60,898 bases of DNA from Winogradskyella sp. (GTDB lineage Bacteria; Bacteroidota; Bacteroidia; Flavobacteriales; Flavobacteriaceae): positions 1 to 60,898 of the forward strand of contig NZ_JABSST010000005.1 in assembly GCF_013213975.1 (NCBI RefSeq). The letters are read 5' to 3'. The stretch's first letter is position 1; each line of letters opens with the position of its first letter. This document shows, in pieces, positions 37,726-47,668 of this stretch. Under the pieces are notes generated by a model. The model was not told where the DNA came from. It saw only the letters and a list, made by a program, of their open reading frames with translations, and ran no database searches. The translations under genes and the position numbers were made by a program.

Positions 37726-38509
37726 AGTTTTCATCATGCAGTTGTGAAAAATAACTGTAGGACTTTAGAAGTCGACTACCATACCACGAGAATAGTTCGC
37801 CATCAACAATTAATATGTGTTTCTTAGGAAATTGCTTTTTTAAATCCATTACATGCTTTTCTTTAAATGGAAATGGTTCACTAGATAGGAAAATGGCATC
37901 TACTTCTATTAGCTTTGGATGATTAAGTTCGATTTCTGGATAACGTGAATCATCTTGAAACACATTTATAAATCCAGCTTCTGATAACATTTCATTTATA
38001 AAGGTGTCTGACCCTGCTACCATGTGGGGATTATTCCAAATGAAGTATGCAACTTTTAGTCTAGGCTCAGCAAATCTTTGCCTAAAATCATCTCGCTTTT
38101 TATGAATCCTTGCAATTAACTGTTGTGCTTGAGCTTCGACATTAAATAATTCACCATACATATTGATAAGCTCAAAACATTGCTGAATTGTGCTAATATC
38201 ACTGATATGAACCGGTGCAAATTTCTCTAACTCAGAAACTATACTCTTAGTGTTCTCTTCTTTGTTACAAAGAATAATGTCTGGCTGAAGAGCTTTTATT
38301 TTAGAAAAATTAACTTGTTTGGTACCACCAACAATGTTTTTCTGTTTTCTAATATAATGCGGATGTACACAGAACTTAGTAATTCCAACTATTGAGGATT
38401 CCAGGCTTAAATCTACTAGTAATTCAGTTTGTGACGGTACTAACGAAACAATACGTTTGGGCAATGAGGGTAGCTCTAAACTTCTTTTGAGTTGATCAAC
38501 AAAAACCAT
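37724..38509 (-). CDS. Helical-backbone metal receptor (BtuF-like), no signal peptide
   Basis: 261 aa. It matches the periplasmic-binding-protein fold of TroA/BtuF type: LPKRIVSLVPSQTELLVDL at the start, IVGITKFCVHPH, and VDAIFLSSEPFPFKEKH. No signal peptide or lipobox is visible, so it appears cytoplasmic, as in several flavobacterial relatives. It may bind a cobalamin or metal-chelate ligand. The gap to pyrF upstream is 5 bp, so the genes are probably cotranscribed. Confidence 0.85.
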   Translation of the reverse strand: MVFVDQLKRSLELPSLPKRIVSLVPSQTELLVDLSLESSIVGITKFCVHPHYIRKQKNIVGGTKQVNFSKIKALQPDIILCNKEENTKSIVSELEKFAPVHISDISTIQQCFELINMYGELFNVEAQAQQLIARIHKKRDDFRQRFAEPRLKVAYFIWNNPHMVAGSDTFINEMLSEAGFINVFQDDSRYPEIELNHPKLIEVDAIFLSSEPFPFKEKHVMDLKKQFPKKHILIVDGELFSWYGSRLLKSYSYFSQLHDEN

Positions 38510-38514
38510 CAGAA

Positions 38515-39333
38515 TTATAATCTACCCAGCTCAATTGCCATATCGGACTGGAGTGTCTGTGCCTTAGCAGCAGCAGCTTCTGCAAAATCTTTCCCTTGAG
38601 AGGCGTAAATAATAGCTCTAGATGAATTAATTAATAAACCAACGTTAGAATTAATACCGTATTTGCATACATCTTGAAGATTACCACCTTGAGCACCAAC
38701 ACCTGGTACCAGAATAAAACTATTAGGTATAATTTTACGAATACTTGCTAAAAACTCTGCTTTTGTGGCACCAACAACGTACATCAAATTATCGGAATTT
38801 TGCCAAGATTTAGAGGTTTCTAATACTTTCTTGTAAAGCTCATTTCCTTCGATGGTTTTGGTCTGAAAATCAAAAGCTCCTTGATTTGATGTTAAGGCTA
38901 ATAAAATGGTATGTTTTTCTTCAAAAGCCAAAAACGGCTCAACAGAATCTTTACCCATATATGGTGCCACTGTAACACTATCAAAGGCTAAGTCCTCAAA
39001 AAATGCCTTGGCATACATGGTACTAGTATTACCTATATCCCCACGTTTAGCGTCTGCGATAGTGTATAATTCAGGGTAATTCTCATTTAAATAGTTGATT
39101 GTTTTTTCTAATGCTTGCCATCCTTTGAGGCCATAAGCTTCATAAAACGCTGTATTAGGTTTGTAGGCAACACACAAATGATGCGTAGCATCTATAATGG
39201 CTTTATTAAATGAAAAAACAGGATCTTCTTCCTCTAATAAGTGTTGAGGAATTTTGTTTAAATCTACATCCAAACCAATACATAGGAAGGATTGTTTTTT
39301 ATGAATCTGCGCTATAAGTTGGTCTGTTGTCAT
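38515..39333 (-). CDS. pyrF: Orotidine 5'-phosphate decarboxylase
   Basis: 272 aa, the long (type 2) form. Catalytic motif [17 protein letters not shown] contains the Lys-Asp array; the phosphate-binding end is [12 protein letters not shown] and SSRAIIYAS. It makes UMP in the last step of de novo pyrimidine synthesis. It lies between prfA and the BtuF-like gene on the same strand, an arrangement I associate with this bacterial family. Confidence 0.97.
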   Translation of the reverse strand: MTTDQLIAQIHKKQSFLCIGLDVDLNKIPQHLLEEEDPVFSFNKAIIDATHHLCVAYKPNTAFYEAYGLKGWQALEKTINYLNENYPELYTIADAKRGDIGNTSTMYAKAFFEDLAFDSVTVAPYMGKDSVEPFLAFEEKHTILLALTSNQGAFDFQTKTIEGNELYKKVLETSKSWQNSDNLMYVVGATKAEFLASIRKIIPNSFILVPGVGAQGGNLQDVCKYGINSNVGLLINSSRAIIYASQGKDFAEAAAAKAQTLQSDMAIELGRL

Positions 39334-39364
39334 GTATTAAAGAAACCTTGAAAGCAGTCTAATT

Positions 39365-40441
39365 TTAAATGATATCATCACTAGCTTTTAACAACTCTGT
39401 ATTTTCGGCTAACATTAGCTCGTCCACTATTTTTTGAATATCACCATTAATAATGTTTGACAAATCATAAAGTGTTAAACCTATTCGGTGATCAGTAACT
39501 CGTCCCTGAGGATAATTGTAAGTTCTAATCTTCTCACTTCTATCACCACGCTTTATAATGCTCTTACGTCTTTCTGAATCGGCCTCAAGTTGCTTCTCTA
39601 ATTCCATTTCATACAATCGAGAACGTAACACTTTAAGCGCTTTCTCTAAGTTTTTATGCGAGGACTTTTGGTCTTGACAACTCACAATCATACCAGTTGG
39701 TTCATGATGTAATTTAATAGCCGAGTATGTTGTATTAACGGACTGTCCACCTGGACCTGTAGAGGTGGTACGCTCAATTCTAACTTCGGTCATATCAAGT
39801 TCATAATCAAACTCTTCAACTTCTGGAGACACCATTACGGTTGTGGTACTTGTATGAACACGTCCTTGCGTTTCAGTTTGCGGGACACGTTGAACACGAT
39901 GTACACCAGCTTCAAACTTTAATGTACCATAAACGTCTTCACCATTGACTTCAAAAATAATTTCTTTAAAACCACCCGATGTCCCTTCACTAATATTTAC
40001 CACACTGGTACTCCACCCTTTATCAGAACAATACTTAGAATACATCCGATATAAATCACCTGCAAAAATACTTGCCTCATCACCACCAGCTCCTGCTCTA
40101 ATTTCAACAACAGCATTTTTAGAATCATCAGGATCTTTTGGTATTAATAAAAATCGGATTTCTTCCTCAATAGCAGGCAATTCGCCTTTAGCTTCATCCA
40201 ACTGCATCTTAGCCATTTCAACCATTTCAGCATCAGAACCATCAGCAATAATATCTTCAGCTTCAGCTATATTATCTAAAAGGTTTTTATAAACAGCACT
40301 TCGATCTACGATCTTCTTTAAATCCTTATATTCTTTATTGAGTTGTACATAGCGTTTTTGATCAGAAATAATATCCGGTTGAATAATGAGATCATTAACT
40401 TCATCAAAACGTTGCTTTACAATCTGTATTTTATCTAACAT
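39365..40441 (-). CDS. prfA: Peptide chain release factor 1
   Basis: 358 aa. The GGQ peptidyl-tRNA hydrolysis motif is in [18 protein letters not shown], and the anticodon-like region contains [16 protein letters not shown]. These features identify RF1, which terminates at UAA and UAG. It is followed by pyrF after 31 bp. Confidence 0.97.
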   Translation of the reverse strand: MLDKIQIVKQRFDEVNDLIIQPDIISDQKRYVQLNKEYKDLKKIVDRSAVYKNLLDNIAEAEDIIADGSDAEMVEMAKMQLDEAKGELPAIEEEIRFLLIPKDPDDSKNAVVEIRAGAGGDEASIFAGDLYRMYSKYCSDKGWSTSVVNISEGTSGGFKEIIFEVNGEDVYGTLKFEAGVHRVQRVPQTETQGRVHTSTTTVMVSPEVEEFDYELDMTEVRIERTTSTGPGGQSVNTTYSAIKLHHEPTGMIVSCQDQKSSHKNLEKALKVLRSRLYEMELEKQLEADSERRKSIIKRGDRSEKIRTYNYPQGRVTDHRIGLTLYDLSNIINGDIQKIVDELMLAENTELLKASDDII

Positions 40442-40549
40442 TTATCTTCAAAAAATTGAATGTCAAAAGTACAATTTTTTATGGATTATATTTTGAATGA
40501 AATTTAGCAATAATGTATAAAATATTTATGAGCCTAATGGCGTTATTGT

Positions 40550-40846
40550 ATGTATATGGTACGGCAGTTCACCTCTATACTCAACTACTATAAACCGTTG
40601 GCTTTTTGGTCCTTTTTAGTAACCATAATCATTACGGCCATTAATCCTGCCCTAATTTTAGCGCTCTGCACAAAACTGTTCCTGACTTTTCTATTATGGA
40701 TTATGATTAGCGATAGAAGGTTAAGACAACGTTTAAAATTTTATAAGATACGAGGTGTATCACATCTAAAATTTTTCAGCACTATATTTATCTTTGATAG
40801 CATTATCACATGTACATTTTTGCTACTCATTAAAGGTTTTATTTAA
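40550..40846 (+). CDS. Small three-helix membrane protein A of a mini-ABC system
   Basis: 98 aa (or 96 from the second ATG at 40556). Three predicted helices at about 18-38, 40-54 and 76-97, with a basic amphipathic segment between helices 2 and 3 (RRLRQRLKFYKIRGVSHLKF). It is a paralogue of the next protein: both have FYK, then I/V-x-x-x-K-F/L-F, and a late FxxD. With the ABC ATPase downstream this suggests a half-size permease subunit. No family recognised. Confidence 0.7.
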   Translation: MYMVRQFTSILNYYKPLAFWSFLVTIIITAINPALILALCTKLFLTFLLWIMISDRRLRQRLKFYKIRGVSHLKFFSTIFIFDSIITCTFLLLIKGFI

Positions 40847-40863
40847 AAATTGTATTTTCGAGT

Positions 40864-41151
40864 ATGATTCGTCTATTGGTCTACCTCAATTTTTACAAAA
40901 CGTTTATTGTATGGTCTATAATTATAAATGTGCTATTAGCTTCTGTTGATTCCGACTATACTCCAGCCCTACTTACAAAGAGTTTCTTGACCATATTTGC
41001 TTGGTATTTTATGACCGAAACCGCTAACAAAAGGCAGTTTACATTTTACAAAAACCTTAGCATTACGCCAATTAAACTTTTTGCCTTTGTTTTGTTCTTA
41101 GACTGTCTAATGACCATTGCGTTTTTATTTTTAACTAAAACACTCCTATAA
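40864..41151 (+). CDS. Small three-helix membrane protein B of a mini-ABC system
   Basis: 95 aa. Same plan as the preceding protein: helices at about 12-28, 33-50 and 72-94, with the FYKNLSITPIKLFAFVLFLD segment between helices 2 and 3. The two genes are 17 bp apart and were probably formed by duplication. The basic loop resembles a coupling helix that could contact the ATPase (inference). The next gene starts 11 bp downstream. Confidence 0.7.
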   Translation: MIRLLVYLNFYKTFIVWSIIINVLLASVDSDYTPALLTKSFLTIFAWYFMTETANKRQFTFYKNLSITPIKLFAFVLFLDCLMTIAFLFLTKTLL

Positions 41152-41162
41152 ATATATCCTCT

Positions 41163-41816
41163 TTGGTTTTTGAAATTGACAACATAGAACTCTATTTTAA
41201 AAATAAATGTATTCTAAATGGCATATACTTGAAGGCTGAAGTTGGTAAAACTACCGCAATCTTAGGAAGTAACGGATGTGGAAAAAGTTGCTTGCTTAAT
41301 ATTGTCTTTGGCAATTTAAAATCTAAATATAAATTGGTAAGAATAGATAATAAGCCGATTCTAAAACCACTATACAAGTCTGGTCTTGTTAAATTTTTAT
41401 CGCAATACCACTTTATTCCCAGCGGAATGCGCCTCCAAAATATTTTTAAGCTATACAATTTAAATTGGAAATTATTTACTTCTGAATTTGAAAGTTTTAA
41501 TAAATATAGACATGAGAGAATAGGTCATTTATCAGGTGGTGAAAGACGTATTGTAGAAACCTATATTATTCTAAAATCCGATAGCAAACTAGTACTATTA
41601 GACGAACCCTTTTCTCATATTGCACCCATATATGTTGAATATATTAAGAAACTAATTTTTAAGGAAAAAAAGCAAAAAGCAATTATTATAACTGATCATT
41701 TATATGAACATATTATAGCGGCTGCAGATCGTATTTACCTACTTAAAAACGGAACGACAAAAGAAATAGAAGCCCTTGAAGAGTTAGAAGACTATAAGTA
41801 TATCCGTCAAATTTAA
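41163..41816 (+). CDS. ABC-type ATPase of a mini-ABC system
   Basis: 217 aa from a TTG at 41163; no ATG is available in frame before the Walker A motif. Walker A is GSNGCGKS, the Q-loop FLSQYHF, signature LSGGERR, Walker B LVLLDEP and the H-loop ITDHLYEH, so all ATPase elements are intact. Its only visible membrane partners are the two ~95-residue proteins directly upstream, with gaps of 17 and 11 bp. Substrate is unknown. It overlaps the convergent DUF3078 gene by 4 bp. Confidence 0.85.
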   Translation: MVFEIDNIELYFKNKCILNGIYLKAEVGKTTAILGSNGCGKSCLLNIVFGNLKSKYKLVRIDNKPILKPLYKSGLVKFLSQYHFIPSGMRLQNIFKLYNLNWKLFTSEFESFNKYRHERIGHLSGGERRIVETYIILKSDSKLVLLDEPFSHIAPIYVEYIKKLIFKEKKQKAIIITDHLYEHIIAAADRIYLLKNGTTKEIEALEELEDYKYIRQI

Positions 41817-42823
41817 GGAGACCCGTCTGACTTATTCATAATGGTATCTAAGTCTACAACTACACCAACACCAAGCAGCTGTTTCCATTGAAGTTTAGGA
41901 CCCTTAACAACCACTTCCTCGTTGGTCATTTCATTCTGTTCTACCTCAACTTTTATATCGTTATCATATCTGAGGTGAGATCCAAATGTGGCTTGAACAT
42001 ATTTATTGACTTTCATGTCTAAATTAACCTCCCAATCCAAATCAATATTACCAAAGCTATTAAGATAATCTGTATATAATCGCAATCGTGTAATAAGATT
42101 CATATTTTCGAAAACCTCATCTTCAAATTGACCTGTTAAAAGAATACCTAGCTCTTGTCTTATTTTTTTTCCTTCACTTATAATATTCCCGTCCAAATCA
42201 TAAATCGCAGGATCTACACCAAACGCACCTTGATTTGCCAGGTTTTTATCTAATACAAAGGTCGTTTTTAGAGTAAATGGTGAGCCGTAAATAGATAATC
42301 TATTTATATACCTACCATACTCCATACCAATTCCCATAAACACATAACCTGGAGCCATAAATCTAGACACTGGATCCTCTGCTTCTGGATTGCTAAATCC
42401 ATTAGCAAACTGCGAATTAAAACTAAATCTAGCCGAATAAAACCAATTACTTTTCTTGTCCTTTTCTAATCCGAAATTGGATACCACTTCAATTACATCT
42501 TCTGTCTTAAAAATAGGCTGTTGTGCTTGCTTATTAAGACCATATCTCAATGTTAAAGATGAATTCCAGAATAGATTCTCTTTCTTATACTTTGCGGAGG
42601 CTTTTCCACTTATAATGGCAGAAATTGAATTAGTACCACCAGCATTCCAATTAGAAAAAGATACCTGATTTAGATAAAAGCCGATTTCCTTTTTTGTTTG
42701 CCACCCTAAATTAACTATGCTTTCCTTTTGCTTGTTATTTAAGAATAAGGAATCTGGCTGCGCACCAACCTCATATACTGAAAACAAACAAACAATAATA
42801 TAGGCTAACCAATAGCGTTTCAT
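41813..42823 (-). CDS. DUF3078 outer-membrane-type protein
   Basis: 336 aa. Signal peptide 1-21 (VYEVGAQ). The N-terminal motif LNQVSFSNWNAGGTNSISAI is the DUF3078 hallmark, followed by alternating beta-strand segments (NLFWNSSLTLRYGLNK, NWFYSARFSFNSQF), suggesting an outer-membrane beta barrel. Function unknown. It is 11 bp downstream of purM on the same strand. Confidence 0.92.
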   Translation of the reverse strand: MKRYWLAYIIVCLFSVYEVGAQPDSLFLNNKQKESIVNLGWQTKKEIGFYLNQVSFSNWNAGGTNSISAIISGKASAKYKKENLFWNSSLTLRYGLNKQAQQPIFKTEDVIEVVSNFGLEKDKKSNWFYSARFSFNSQFANGFSNPEAEDPVSRFMAPGYVFMGIGMEYGRYINRLSIYGSPFTLKTTFVLDKNLANQGAFGVDPAIYDLDGNIISEGKKIRQELGILLTGQFEDEVFENMNLITRLRLYTDYLNSFGNIDLDWEVNLDMKVNKYVQATFGSHLRYDNDIKVEVEQNEMTNEEVVVKGPKLQWKQLLGVGVVVDLDTIMNKSDGSP

Positions 42824-42834
42824 TTGATATAAAA

Positions 42835-44013
42835 TTAGTAGGTAAAAACACCATATTCACTTGTAATGGTAAGTTTTTTAGTATTTGAAGCTTCAACTCT
42901 TCCGATAACTTGCGCCTCTACATTAAACGACCTGGATACAGCAATAATATCTTCCGCAATTTCTGGTTTTACATATAATTCCATACGGTGCCCACAATTA
43001 AATACTTGATACATTTCTTTCCAATCCGTTTTTGATTGCTCTTGAATGAGCTTAAATAACGGAGGTATTGCAAACATATTATCTTTAATCACATGAAGAT
43101 TGTCTATAAAATGAAGAATTTTCGTCTGAGCACCACCACTGCAATGCACGATACCATGAACTGCATCGCTTTTATATTTTTCTAATATGGCTTTTATAAT
43201 AGGAGCATATGTTCGTGTTGGTGATAAAACTAGTTTCCCCGCATCGATTGGTACATCTTTAACAGAATCTGTTAATTTAGTTTGCCCCGAATAAACTAAT
43301 TCTTCAGGGACTGCTGCATCATAACTTTCTGGGTACTTATCTGCTAAATACTTAGAAAAGACATCATGTCTCGCAGAAGTTAATCCATTACTACCCATTC
43401 CACCATTGTATTCAGTCTCATATGAAGCTTTACCAAAAGATTCTAGTCCAACGATAACATCTCCTTCTTTGATATTAGCATTATCAATTACATCAGATCG
43501 CTTCATTCTTGCTGTTACCGTAGAATCTACTATAATAGTTCGCACTAAATCACCCACATCTGCTGTCTCACCACCCGTAGAATGTATTGCTACTCCAAAC
43601 GAATTTAAATCACTAATTAGTTCCTCGGTACCATTTATTATTGCAGAAATAACTTCGCCTGGAATAAGGTTTTTATTTCTTCCTATGGTTGAAGATAACA
43701 TAATATTGTCTGTCGCCCCAACACAAAGAAGATCATCTATATTCATAATTAAGGCATCTTGTGCTATTCCTTTCCATACAGAAATATCACCTGTTTCTTT
43801 CCAATACATATAGGCTAAAGATGATTTTGTTCCAGCACCATCCGCATGCATTATCAGACAATAGTCATCATCGTTAGTTAAATAATCTGGAACGATTTTA
43901 CAAAAGGCATTAGGGAATAAACCTTTGTCAATATTTTGAATAGCATTATGGACATCTTCCTTAGAAGCTGAAACACCCCTTTGCGAATACCTTTTGCTCA
44001 CTGAATTACTCAT
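42835..44013 (-). CDS. purM: Phosphoribosylformylglycinamidine cyclo-ligase
   Basis: 392 aa, the longer Bacteroidota form. AIR-synthase motifs are RYSQRGVSASKEDV at the start, CLIMHADGAGTKSSLAYMYW, DDLLCVGA and GETADVGDLVRT. It closes the imidazole ring in purine biosynthesis, making AIR from FGAM. The DUF3078 gene follows closely and may share its transcript. Confidence 0.93.
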   Translation of the reverse strand: MSNSVSKRYSQRGVSASKEDVHNAIQNIDKGLFPNAFCKIVPDYLTNDDDYCLIMHADGAGTKSSLAYMYWKETGDISVWKGIAQDALIMNIDDLLCVGATDNIMLSSTIGRNKNLIPGEVISAIINGTEELISDLNSFGVAIHSTGGETADVGDLVRTIIVDSTVTARMKRSDVIDNANIKEGDVIVGLESFGKASYETEYNGGMGSNGLTSARHDVFSKYLADKYPESYDAAVPEELVYSGQTKLTDSVKDVPIDAGKLVLSPTRTYAPIIKAILEKYKSDAVHGIVHCSGGAQTKILHFIDNLHVIKDNMFAIPPLFKLIQEQSKTDWKEMYQVFNCGHRMELYVKPEIAEDIIAVSRSFNVEAQVIGRVEASNTKKLTITSEYGVFTY

Positions 44014-44058
44014 TGAAGTATTTTAATTAAGTAACACAAAAGTAAGAATTGCTAATTA

Positions 44059-44730
44059 TTATTTAATAATATTTGATTGAATTACGGTGTCTACCTCTTC
44101 TAAAAGCCTCTCTTTTGTTTTTTGACCACCAAAATAGAGGTTTAGACCTAAACCAAGCCTTAAAAAACTTATACTATTTTCTTCTTGAATAATGGGGCTT
44201 GTTTTTTTTGAAAACACATAATTGTATTCTCCGAATATCTCAAGACCAACTTTTTTAAAAACAATGAACTCAACTCCTAATCCTCCTTGAACTTTTGGAC
44301 CTGTGGTTTGAAAGTCAGAAGATGCGTTATAACTATAACCACCGTAAGCATAAGGAGATATATTACTAAACGGGGCCATCAAATACTCTAAATTAAAATC
44401 AAAAGAAACAAATCCTTCATTAAAAGTTTCATTAAAAGCAAGGTTATATTTATTAAAGGCAATACTTACCCCAAGATGTTCTGTAATGAATCTTTTATAT
44501 CCTAAACGAAAATAAACTTTAAATTCTGGCTCTGGAAAATCGCCTGTGATCAAGGTTGAACCAGCAGCAATATCAACAGAATTAGTGCCTCGGATATCAT
44601 AAAATCCTAATTTCTTATATAGTCTTTTATTATCTTGATTAGATTCTACATCTTTTTGAGCACTTAGATTGGATAAGCCAATAGATGATATGGCTAACAA
44701 TAGTAAAACGGACTTCAATTTAATCAACAT
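44059..44730 (-). CDS. Outer membrane beta-barrel protein
   Basis: 223 aa from the ATG at 44730, which places the signal peptide at the N-terminus (LAISSIGLSNLSAQ). An in-frame ATG at 44784 would add an unlikely 18-residue prefix. The mature protein is a run of amphipathic strands (YFRLGYKRFITEHLGVSIAF, ISPYAYGGYSYNASSDF, VGLEIFGEYNYVF), fitting an 8-stranded OmpA-like barrel of about 200 residues. Function unknown. Confidence 0.82.
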   Translation of the reverse strand: MLIKLKSVLLLLAISSIGLSNLSAQKDVESNQDNKRLYKKLGFYDIRGTNSVDIAAGSTLITGDFPEPEFKVYFRLGYKRFITEHLGVSIAFNKYNLAFNETFNEGFVSFDFNLEYLMAPFSNISPYAYGGYSYNASSDFQTTGPKVQGGLGVEFIVFKKVGLEIFGEYNYVFSKKTSPIIQEENSISFLRLGLGLNLYFGGQKTKERLLEEVDTVIQSNIIK

Positions 44731-44835
44731 AAATACCTTAATTACAAAATAGGTTGATTTAATTATGATTGAGGAGCGCCGCAATATATTAAAATAATCT
44801 ACAAAACATAAAATTATTAAAGATTATCAATAATA

Positions 44836-44873
44836 GAAAAGGATAAATCTATAGAAATAGATTTATCCTTTTC
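44836..44873. terminator. Bidirectional terminator hairpin
   Basis: A perfect 17-bp stem (GAAAAGGATAAATCTAT and its complement) with a loop of AGAA. It lies directly downstream of the small secreted protein on the minus strand. Confidence 0.75.
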
Positions 44874-44911
44874 TTTTGGTGTAAGTTACTCACCAATATC
44901 ACTTAATCTTT

Positions 44912-45049
44912 TTAAGATTCTGTTTGTAGCTCAGGCTGAATATTAACAACTTCGTCATTCACAACATCGTTCATGTTTTCTGACTTGTCTTGAGACAAAA
45001 TTAAAGTTGCTCCCACGAGAATAGCTACACTTAATAGTAACTTCTTCAT
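44912..45049 (-). CDS. Small secreted protein (45 aa)
   Basis: ATG at 45049 to TAA at 44912. The first 20 residues form a signal peptide (KKLLLSVAILVGATLILSQ), and the mature part is a short acidic peptide (DKSENMNDVVNDEVVNIQPE). A terminator follows, so it appears to be a complete small gene. No family is recognised. The 256 bp upstream, between it and glnN, hold no other gene, only a tandem repeat next to glnN. Confidence 0.6.
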   Translation of the reverse strand: MKKLLLSVAILVGATLILSQDKSENMNDVVNDEVVNIQPELQTES

Positions 45050-45280
45050 TTTAACAAAATATTGATTAATAGCATCTCAAAAATACTAATAAATCTTCGT
45101 GGTTAAATGACTCAAAGTAGTTTTTTAACATCATTACTATACCTTTTCGATGACTAGTAAATTGAAATCGACGAATTACATAAATGCGACATGAAGGACT
45201 TAAAAAACTACGTATCAATACTTACATTTCAATAAAGCCATCCTGATGTTAATCGGAATTTTATGTGTTTCATAGAATAC

Positions 45281-45320
45281 AGTTATTTATTTAGTAAATA
45301 AGTTATTTATTTAGTAAATA
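45281..45320. repeat. 20-bp perfect tandem duplication across the glnN stop
   Basis: AGTTATTTATTTAGTAAATA occurs twice without a gap (45281-45300 and 45301-45320). The second copy contains the last codons and stop of glnN, and the first copy duplicates them just downstream. Confidence 0.9.
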
Positions 45321-47493
45321 ATAGTTCTCTATATTTCGTTAATGGCCACAATTCGTCATCGATCATCAATTCAAGTTTATCACAATGGTATCTAATTTTC
45401 TCAAAAATAGGTTTAACCTTATTACAATATCCTGTTGCTTTTTTATAAAGATCGACATACTTATTGCAGGATTTACGAGCTTCGGTCATTTCCGTCACCA
45501 AAAAATTAATAGCTTCAATATGATTTGAAATTTCTTCAATAAGAGATAATTGACCCGTTGCTAGCTTTTTGAATTTATCACCATAAATAGTTTTTAATCC
45601 TGTGACATTTTCAATTAAAATATTTTGATATCTTACTGCAGTAGGAACCACATGATTTCGCGCTATATCACCAAGCACACGACTTTCTATCTGAACATGC
45701 AGAATATACTCTTCCATTTCAATACCATATCTCGCTTCAGATTCTACCTTATTTAACACTCCTAAAGACTCAAATAACTTAACAGTTTTATCAGAAATCT
45801 TTACCTGTAATGCTTCTGGTGTTGTTTTATTATTACTTAAACCTCTTTTTTTAGCCTCTTTTTGCCAGGCTTCACTATATCCGTTACCTTCAAATAAAAT
45901 TCTTTTTGACGTTTTTATATATTCTCGTAATACATTAAATATAGCGTCGTCTTTTTTCATATCCTTATTATTAATAAGGTCATCAACTTCATATTTGAAT
46001 GCAATTAACTGTTTTGCAACTATAGAGTTTAATACTATCATAGGGTTAGCACAATTAGCTTTAGATCCTACTGCTCTAAACTCAAATTTGTTTCCGGTAA
46101 ATGCAAAAGGAGAAGTTCTATTTCTATCTGTGTTGTCCAATAATATTTCTGGAATTTTACCAACCACATTAAGTTTTAAATCTGTTTTTTCTTGTGGAGA
46201 TAATTTTCCTTTAGTTACTGTTTCTAACTCATTCAAAACATTAGTTAGTTGATTGCCAATAAACACAGAAATAATTGCTGGTGGCGCCTCATTTGCTCCT
46301 AATCTATGATCATTGCTTACAGATGCTATAGCTGCGCGTAACAATTCTTCATATTCATCGACAGCTTTAATGGTATTTATAAAAAAAGTAAGAAACTGGA
46401 GACTGCTCATTGGAGTTTTACCTGGAGATAACAAGTTAACACCTGTATCGGTGCGCAAACTCCAATTATTATGCTTACCAGATCCATTGACTCCCGCAAA
46501 GGGTTTTTCGTGTAATAATACCTTAAAGTGATGGCGTTTCGCTACTTTTTGCATAACATCCATTAATAAGGAGTTATGATCCACAGCCAGATTAGCCTCT
46601 TCAAAAATAGGCGCTAACTCAAACTGATTTGGAGCAACTTCATTATGCCTAGTTTTAACAGGAATCCCTAACAACACACATTCATTTTCCAAATCTCTCA
46701 TGTAAGCCATTGCTCTTGTTGGGATAGTTCCAAAATAATGATCATCTAATTGTTGGCCTTTCGCGGGTGAATGACCTAAAAGTGTACGGCCTGCTAAAAC
46801 TATATCTGGTCTTGATGTTGCCAAACCATTATCAATAAGAAAATATTCTTGTTCCCATCCAAGTGATGCACTAACCTTTCGTACGTTTTTATCAAAATAC
46901 TTACACACGGCAGCAGCAGCAGAATCAACAGCTTGTAGAGCCCTCAATAATGGGGTCTTATAATCTAGGGCCTCACCTGTGTAGGACACAAAAACAGTTG
47001 GTATACAAAGCGTAGTACCATAAATAAAGGCAGGCGAAGTTGGATCCCATGCTGTGTAACCCCTGGCCTCAAAGGTGTTTCGAATACCGCCATGCGGAAA
47101 ACTTGATGCATCTGGTTCTTGTTGAACCAATTGGCTACCGTCAAATTTTTCAATAGCAAGCCCATGACCCACAGTTTCAAAAAAGGCATCATGTTTTTCA
47201 GCAGTTGCTCCAGTTAATGGCTGAAACCAATGCGTGTAATGTGTTGCACCCTTGGATATAGCCCATTCTTTCATTCCCACAGAAATATGATCGGCCATTA
47301 GCCGATCAATCTTTGTTCCTTTATTTATAGATTCAACGATACCATCCAACGCACTCTTCGTAAGGTATTGCCTCATGCTGGCTTCATTAAATACATTCGA
47401 GCCAAAAGCTTCAGAGCGTCTTTTTGGTTCTTCTATATTTAGGGGACTACGCTTTAATGATTCTTTTACAGCATTAAATCTCAGAGTTGACAT
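45307..47493 (-). CDS. glnN: Glutamine synthetase type III
   Basis: 728 aa from the ATG at 47493 (MSTLRFNAVKES), the usual start of the family; an ATG at 47514 is less likely. GSIII features include FPHGGIRNTFEARGYTAWDP, LGWEQEYFLID, TRHNEVAPNQFELAP, GVNGSGKHNNWSL and FEFRAVGSKANCANPM, which form the ATP/metal active site. The enzyme makes glutamine from glutamate and ammonia as a large dodecamer. A type II enzyme is encoded divergently next door, giving two ways to assimilate ammonia. Confidence 0.97.
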   Translation of the reverse strand: MSTLRFNAVKESLKRSPLNIEEPKRRSEAFGSNVFNEASMRQYLTKSALDGIVESINKGTKIDRLMADHISVGMKEWAISKGATHYTHWFQPLTGATAEKHDAFFETVGHGLAIEKFDGSQLVQQEPDASSFPHGGIRNTFEARGYTAWDPTSPAFIYGTTLCIPTVFVSYTGEALDYKTPLLRALQAVDSAAAAVCKYFDKNVRKVSASLGWEQEYFLIDNGLATSRPDIVLAGRTLLGHSPAKGQQLDDHYFGTIPTRAMAYMRDLENECVLLGIPVKTRHNEVAPNQFELAPIFEEANLAVDHNSLLMDVMQKVAKRHHFKVLLHEKPFAGVNGSGKHNNWSLRTDTGVNLLSPGKTPMSSLQFLTFFINTIKAVDEYEELLRAAIASVSNDHRLGANEAPPAIISVFIGNQLTNVLNELETVTKGKLSPQEKTDLKLNVVGKIPEILLDNTDRNRTSPFAFTGNKFEFRAVGSKANCANPMIVLNSIVAKQLIAFKYEVDDLINNKDMKKDDAIFNVLREYIKTSKRILFEGNGYSEAWQKEAKKRGLSNNKTTPEALQVKISDKTVKLFESLGVLNKVESEARYGIEMEEYILHVQIESRVLGDIARNHVVPTAVRYQNILIENVTGLKTIYGDKFKKLATGQLSLIEEISNHIEAINFLVTEMTEARKSCNKYVDLYKKATGYCNKVKPIFEKIRYHCDKLELMIDDELWPLTKYRELLFTK

Positions 47494-47610
47494 ATTCGTA
47501 ATTATTTCCTGCAAAAATAAGAATTTATCAATGTAAAATTAATACACCCCTTAAAAAATAGGGTTATCAACAATTATTAATAACATTTCACCTAAAATAC
47601 CCCATTTTTT

Positions 47611-47640
47611 TTGACTGATTAGAAAAAAATACAATATTTG
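47611..47640 (+). promoter_or_regulatory. Promoter of the type II glutamine synthetase gene
   Basis: TTG (47611-47613), 19 bases, then AATATTTG (47633-47640), one mismatch from TAnnTTTG. The start site would be near 47647, 22 bp before the ATG. Confidence 0.55.
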
Positions 47641-47668
47641 CATTGTCAATTTGTAAAATAATATTGAG

